Assembly: GCF_002214805.1 (NCBI RefSeq)
Contig: NZ_CP019914.1
Coordinates: forward strand, 310,001 to 374,000
DNA from: Brachyspira hampsonii
Lineage (GTDB): Bacteria > Spirochaetota > Brachyspiria > Brachyspirales > Brachyspiraceae
Reading direction: 5' to 3'
Length of the DNA: 64,000 nt
The position numbers and the translations under genes are program-made. Below, one piece after another: positions 62,941-64,000 of this stretch. Each line of letters begins with the position of its first letter. Position 1 is the stretch's first letter. The notes under the pieces are model-generated. The model had not been told where the DNA came from. It ran no database searches and saw nothing but the letters and a program-made list of their open reading frames with translations.

Positions 62941-64000
62941 TTAAAATTTAAAATCTCTTCTTCCTTCATCTATGCCTTTTAAAGCATCAACCAATCTTAA
63001 TTTTACCTTTTCATTAGGTACTCTCTCAATTTCATTTTCCATAACTTTATCTATAGATTTTCTAGTTTCTTCTTTGGCATAATCGTTTTCATATTCTTTT
63101 AAAGTTATTATAGCATTAGCCTGACAGAAATTTTTTATTTGTCCACTCTTAGCAAAAGCCATAAATCTGTCTCCTGTTCTTCCTTCTATATAGCAGGCAG
63201 TACAGAAACTAGGTAAATAACCAATATCAGAAAGCCATTTAATAATATCATCAAGTGAACGGTTATCAGATATTTCAAACTGTTTTGAATTCTCCTCTTC
63301 TTCTTCAACATATCCTCCAACACTAGTTCTTGAGCCTCCGCTTATTTGAGAAACTCCAACCTCTAATGCCTCCTCTCTTGATTTTTGACTCTCTCTTGTA
63401 GAAACTATTATTCCAGTATAAGGAACAGCGATTCTTAAAACAGCAACTATTTTTTTGAATAAACTATCAACTATAGCATTAGGGAAACTTTTAACATCAA
63501 CATCATCAGCAGGTCTTATTCTAGGCACGCTTATAGTATGAGGTCCGCAGCCAAAAGTATCTTCTAAGTGCTTAGCATGATAAAGCATAGCAGTAAAATC
63601 ATATTTATAATCATAAAGACCAAATAATACGCCTATACCCACATCGTCAATACCGCCTTCCATAGCTCTGTCCATTGCCTCAGTATGATATTCATAATTG
63701 CTTTTAGGACCGCTTGGGTGAACTTTCTCATAAGTAGGTTTATGATAAGTCTCTTGGAATAATACATAAGTACCAATTCCTGCATCTTTTAACTTTTTAT
63801 AATTTTCAACTGTAGTAGCCGCAATATTAACATTAACTCTTCTAATAGCACCATTTTTATGCTTAATGCTATATATTGTTTTTATAGATTCAAGTAAGTA
63901 TTCCATACTAGCATAGTCTGGGTCTTCACCTGTTTCTAAAGCAAGTCTTTTATGTCCCATATCCTGCAATGCTATAACTTCTGCTCTAATTTCATCCTGA
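62941..64000 (-). CDS. hydG: [FeFe]-hydrogenase maturase HydG (tyrosine lyase), 5' end outside the window
   Basis: About 353 C-terminal residues are present; the frame is open to the window edge, so the radical SAM CxxxCxxC motif lies outside. Visible segments include LALETGEDPDYASMEYLLE, VLFQETYHKPTYEKVHPSGPK and SQISGGSRTSVGGY. The second cluster motif is C-x2-C-x22-C in FCTACYIEGRTGDRF through NFCQANA, which binds the auxiliary [4Fe-4S] cluster with the dangler iron. HydG splits tyrosine into CO and cyanide for the H-cluster. A terminator and the repeat element separate it from hydF. Confidence 0.96.
   Translation of the reverse strand, partial: QDEIRAEVIALQDMGHKRLALETGEDPDYASMEYLLESIKTIYSIKHKNGAIRRVNVNIAATTVENYKKLKDAGIGTYVLFQETYHKPTYEKVHPSGPKSNYEYHTEAMDRAMEGGIDDVGIGVLFGLYDYKYDFTAMLYHAKHLEDTFGCGPHTISVPRIRPADDVDVKSFPNAIVDSLFKKIVAVLRIAVPYTGIIVSTRESQKSREEALEVGVSQISGGSRTSVGGYVEEEEENSKQFEISDNRSLDDIIKWLSDIGYLPSFCTACYIEGRTGDRFMAFAKSGQIKNFCQANAIITLKEYENDYAKEETRKSIDKVMENEIERVPNEKVKLRLVDALKGIDEGRRDFKF

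Noticed and set aside
1-64000. CRISPR array or long tandem repeats
   Set aside because: No regularly spaced direct repeats were seen on reading through the intergenic regions.

Overview
This window is very AT-rich (I estimate roughly 27% G+C). It carries tightly packed genes with strong purine-rich ribosome binding sites. The gene set points to an anaerobic, gut-type spirochaete, most likely Brachyspira: [FeFe]-hydrogenase maturases, a selenium-linked anaerobic purine degradation cluster, many small beta-barrel-like outer membrane proteins with Sec signals, and an NtrC-type two-component system. The genus is an inference from composition and gene content, not a database match.

Layout. 1-5.6 kb (minus strand): a sigma-54 response regulator cut by the window start, its soluble histidine kinase, and a nim-like/tldD/tldE operon. 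5.6-12 kb: yjbQ and galM on plus, then two paralogous outer membrane proteins and an uncharacterised lipoprotein/membrane-protein pair on minus. 12-19.2 kb: a HAD phosphatase, two transporters, two DUF2147 proteins on either side of an outer membrane protein, and a CrtI-like FAD oxidoreductase. 19.2-21.9 kb is the most accessory-looking part: an HTH protein overlaps an OLD-like ATPase/TOPRIM gene broken by one frameshift, and a small inverted-repeat element follows. 22-37 kb is mostly housekeeping: M42 peptidase, quinone-oxidoreductase-like enzyme, a sialidase-fold protein, Ogg-type DNA glycosylase, an SbcCD-like pair, a NYN-domain protein, prephenate dehydrogenase and RNase R.

37-58.3 kb is one functional block. 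A leftward arm carries ssnA, ygfK, a selenium-dependent xanthine dehydrogenase and yqeB. A rightward arm starts with a YheO-type regulator, followed by diaminopropionate ammonia-lyase, ygeY, the ygeW carbamoyltransferase, carbamate kinase, two NCS2 purine permeases and a three-subunit molybdenum hydroxylase. The block closes with a yqeC-mocA fusion read in the opposite direction. Together these can import and hydroxylate purines, open and dismantle the ring through diaminopropionate-type intermediates, and recover ATP from carbamoyl phosphate. yqeB, yqeC and mocA would build the selenium-containing molybdenum cofactor. The two arms diverge from a 170-bp control region that has a perfect 10-bp-arm palindrome over the -35 element of the regulator promoter.

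58.3-64 kb (minus): trkH, hydE, hydF and hydG (5' end outside the window). hydG is separated from hydF/hydE by a 273-bp non-coding element with perfect 18-bp terminal inverted repeats and a GC-rich hairpin-forming core. Related smaller copies lie at 21.8 kb and probably 29.4 kb. I saw no rRNA, tRNA, CRISPR array or transposase gene.
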